41,221 nt of DNA from a virus, in the IMG/VR virus record IMGVR_UViG_3300009085_000011, positions 1 through 41,221 of that record. One strand, written 5' to 3'. The position numbers and the translations under genes are program-made. This document shows positions 40,002 to 41,221 of the stretch, piece by piece; within the stretch, counting starts at the first letter, position 1, and the number at the start of each line of letters is the position of its first letter. A model generated the notes under the pieces. It made no database searches, was not told where the DNA came from, and worked only from the letters and a program-made list of their open reading frames with translations.

Positions 40002-40357
40002 AAAGATTTCAAAATTTTTCAAGCCTTCATTTCAAAGTGGAGTTCAAAACATACACTGAGGCAAAATGGGGCAAGAAGTTTATCAATGCCCAAACTCTTT
40101 TTGATGCAGAAGTCCTAAGAGGCTGTGAGCCTTACATCCCACTATTGACTGGCAGGCTTATAAAGTCTGGTATTGATGGCACGAAGATCGGAAGCGGATT
40201 AGTTCAATGGATTGCTCCTTATTCAAAACGACAATATTATTTGCCACGTGTTGGAACGCAAACAGGCAGACTTCGTGGAGGCTTTTGGTTCAAACGTTGG
40301 CAGGCAGTTCATGGTCAACGGACGTTGTCTAATGTCAGGAAGGCATTTGCAAAATGA
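39998..40357 (+). CDS. Minor capsid / head-tail joining protein (Minor_capsid_2-like)
   Basis: A protein of 119 residues from ATG 39998 in an ATGA overlap. Residues around 45-60 (YIPLLTGRLIKSGIDGTKIG) carry the P..TG.L..S motif of Minor_capsid_2 / HK97 gp10-like joining proteins, followed by APYSKRQYY. Basic C-terminus. It joins tail terminator to connector. Confidence 0.75.
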   Translation: MKRFQNFSSLHFKVEFKTYTEAKWGKKFINAQTLFDAEVLRGCEPYIPLLTGRLIKSGIDGTKIGSGLVQWIAPYSKRQYYLPRVGTQTGRLRGGFWFKRWQAVHGQRTLSNVRKAFAK

Positions 40358-40773
40358 GCACATTATTGGCAGTTGCTACGTTTATTAAGACCTATCCAAA
40401 TCTTGAGACTGGTGCTCCAGTTACTGTGGATTATGCAGGTGAAAACCCTGCATGGTATTCAATCCTTCCTACTCCGTCTAACCCTGTTATTGAAACATAT
40501 ATCAGCGGAAAGGAAAAGAGGCAATTTACTTTTGTGTTTCAAGCTGTTGGATATACCGCTGACGATATTGAAAGAATTGACAACATTTCCTTTTTTGAAG
40601 CCTTTGCATCATGGTTGAAAAGTCAGACAAACAGTAAAATTTTGCCAGTGCTTGAAGTAGGTCAAACACCTCAGGAGATCGAAGCCTTGACATGGGCTTA
40701 TCTTTTTGAGGAAGGTGTATCAGACACTGGCATTTATCAAATCCAATGCAGACTGGTATACATACAAGCATGA
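40354..40773 (+). CDS. Tail terminator-like protein (Minor_capsid_3-like)
   Basis: A protein of 139 residues in an ATGA overlap. The pattern WYSILPTPSNPVIETYISGKEKRQFTFVFQAVGYT followed by NISFFEAFASWLKSQ and LPVLEVGQTPQEIEALTWAYLF is the Minor_capsid_3 family, which occupies the tail-terminator position just before the tail tube gene. It probably caps the tail tube for head joining. Confidence 0.8.
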   Translation: MSTLLAVATFIKTYPNLETGAPVTVDYAGENPAWYSILPTPSNPVIETYISGKEKRQFTFVFQAVGYTADDIERIDNISFFEAFASWLKSQTNSKILPVLEVGQTPQEIEALTWAYLFEEGVSDTGIYQIQCRLVYIQA

Positions 40774-41221
40774 AATCAATTAAACAATTCAGAAACATCC
40801 ATGAAGCAAGAACAATACTACTTGTTGGTAATGGCGGAAATCTGAAATTAACTCCGCCAGAAAACTTTGATTACATTAGCATTGCAATGAATACGGCTCA
40901 TTTGTATAATGGAGACTGGAAACCGTCTTTTTATACAGCTGTGGATCAAAGAGTTGTAGATGAATTTGGAGGTGCCATTGCGCATAAATATCAAAATATA
41001 CCTAAGATCGTTCCAACCAGAATAAACAACTGGGCTGGAGATAATTTTTATGAGTTCACAAATGCACCCGGTGTATTATGGTCAAGAGATCAAAGCGACC
41101 TTTGGCAAGATGACATTGGCAACGAGCTTGTTACTTATGGAAACATAATGCACGTTGCAATTAAGCTTGCCTATTACTTCGGTGCGGGAACAATACTGAT
41201 TATTGGAATGGAGCACAATCC
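40770..41221 (+). CDS. DUF115-like protein, N-terminal part (continues at 116-317)
   Basis: The 5' part of the 217-residue gene split by the contig ends. ATGA overlap with the terminator gene. The N-terminus ARTILLVGNGGNLKL is a Rossmann-type strand-turn (VGNG), followed by YISIAMNTAHLY and PSFYTAVDQRVV, which correspond to the GNGPSL..N and P..Y...D motifs of DUF115/MptE-like and phage sialyltransferase-like proteins. Together with the second half this gives a complete single domain. The role is unknown; a transferase acting on a virion or host glycan is possible. Confidence 0.75.
   Translation, partial: MKSIKQFRNIHEARTILLVGNGGNLKLTPPENFDYISIAMNTAHLYNGDWKPSFYTAVDQRVVDEFGGAIAHKYQNIPKIVPTRINNWAGDNFYEFTNAPGVLWSRDQSDLWQDDIGNELVTYGNIMHVAIKLAYYFGAGTILIIGMEHN
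41107..41221. repeat. Terminal direct repeat (right copy), contig closure
   Basis: Identical to positions 1-115 and in the same reading frame. See the left copy: the two copies should be counted once. Confidence 0.95.

Noticed and set aside
1-41221. Temperate lifestyle (integrase, repressor, attachment site)
   Set aside because: No tyrosine or serine recombinase, CI-like repressor or divergent regulatory region was seen; the only lone DNA-binding protein is OmpR-type and in line with its operon.

Overview
The window is a complete or nearly complete tailed-phage genome. Its last 115 bases (41107-41221) repeat its first 115, so the contig closes into a circle of about 41.1 kb, and one gene runs across the artificial ends. 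Every gene I can support is on the + strand. The virion genes (tape measure, tail-assembly chaperones, tail hub, A118/SPP1-type portal, GP20-type scaffold, Minor_capsid_2/3-like proteins) indicate a long-tailed siphovirus. I see no integrase, excisionase or CI-type repressor, so I infer a virulent life cycle. The head-tail gene set and the GH25 lysozyme are typical of phages of Gram-positive-type hosts. A Chloroflexota host is possible, but the sequence does not settle this. Most genes start with ATG behind AGGAG-type ribosome sites and are packed with ATGA or TAATG overlaps.

Late region (31.1 kb through the ends to 10.6 kb). The order is: a repeat-rich surface protein, two small putative structural proteins, terminase (with a small-terminase-like N-terminus fused on), portal, minor capsid protein, scaffold, major capsid protein, head-tail connectors, a DUF115-like protein (split by the contig ends), major tail protein, two chaperones, tape measure, distal tail and hub proteins, a small HExxH metallopeptidase-like protein, fibre, GH25 lysozyme, a polyproline protein, a membrane-anchored coiled-coil protein and a holin.

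Early region (10.6-31.1 kb). A sigma70-like promoter at 10886-10913 is followed by about 525 nt of structured non-coding leader, then small unknown and zinc-ribbon proteins, an SF1 helicase, a block of probably abundant proteins (15987-17319), a second structured RNA of about 440 nt abutting an aberrant tRNA-like gene (17400-17934), an ERCC4-type nuclease, a Sak4-like RecA ATPase and a RepA-like helicase. A base-hypermodification operon follows at 23467-28285, and then a beta sliding clamp, a lone OmpR-type winged helix and small membrane proteins. There is no DNA polymerase, so the clamp probably recruits host polymerase.

The most notable content is the hypermodification operon: a class II glutamine amidotransferase, an aGPT-PPlase/HMUDK-helical (amino acid:DNA transferase-like) protein, a GNAT acyltransferase, a 5-hydroxymethyl-dU DNA kinase-like P-loop enzyme, and a 700-residue fusion of a radical SAM domain with a TET/JBP-associated-type (TAGT/GREB1-like) glycosyltransferase. 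I infer that thymidine-type positions in this phage's DNA carry a complex, amine-bearing and possibly glycosylated group. No recognisable dUMP hydroxymethylase is present.

Two related inverted-repeat elements built from 9-bp TACACTGRR units (10695-10790 and 30917-31026) sit at the two boundaries between the early and late halves, almost opposite each other on the circle. They are probably the shared operators, or origin/partition-like sites, of the genome.
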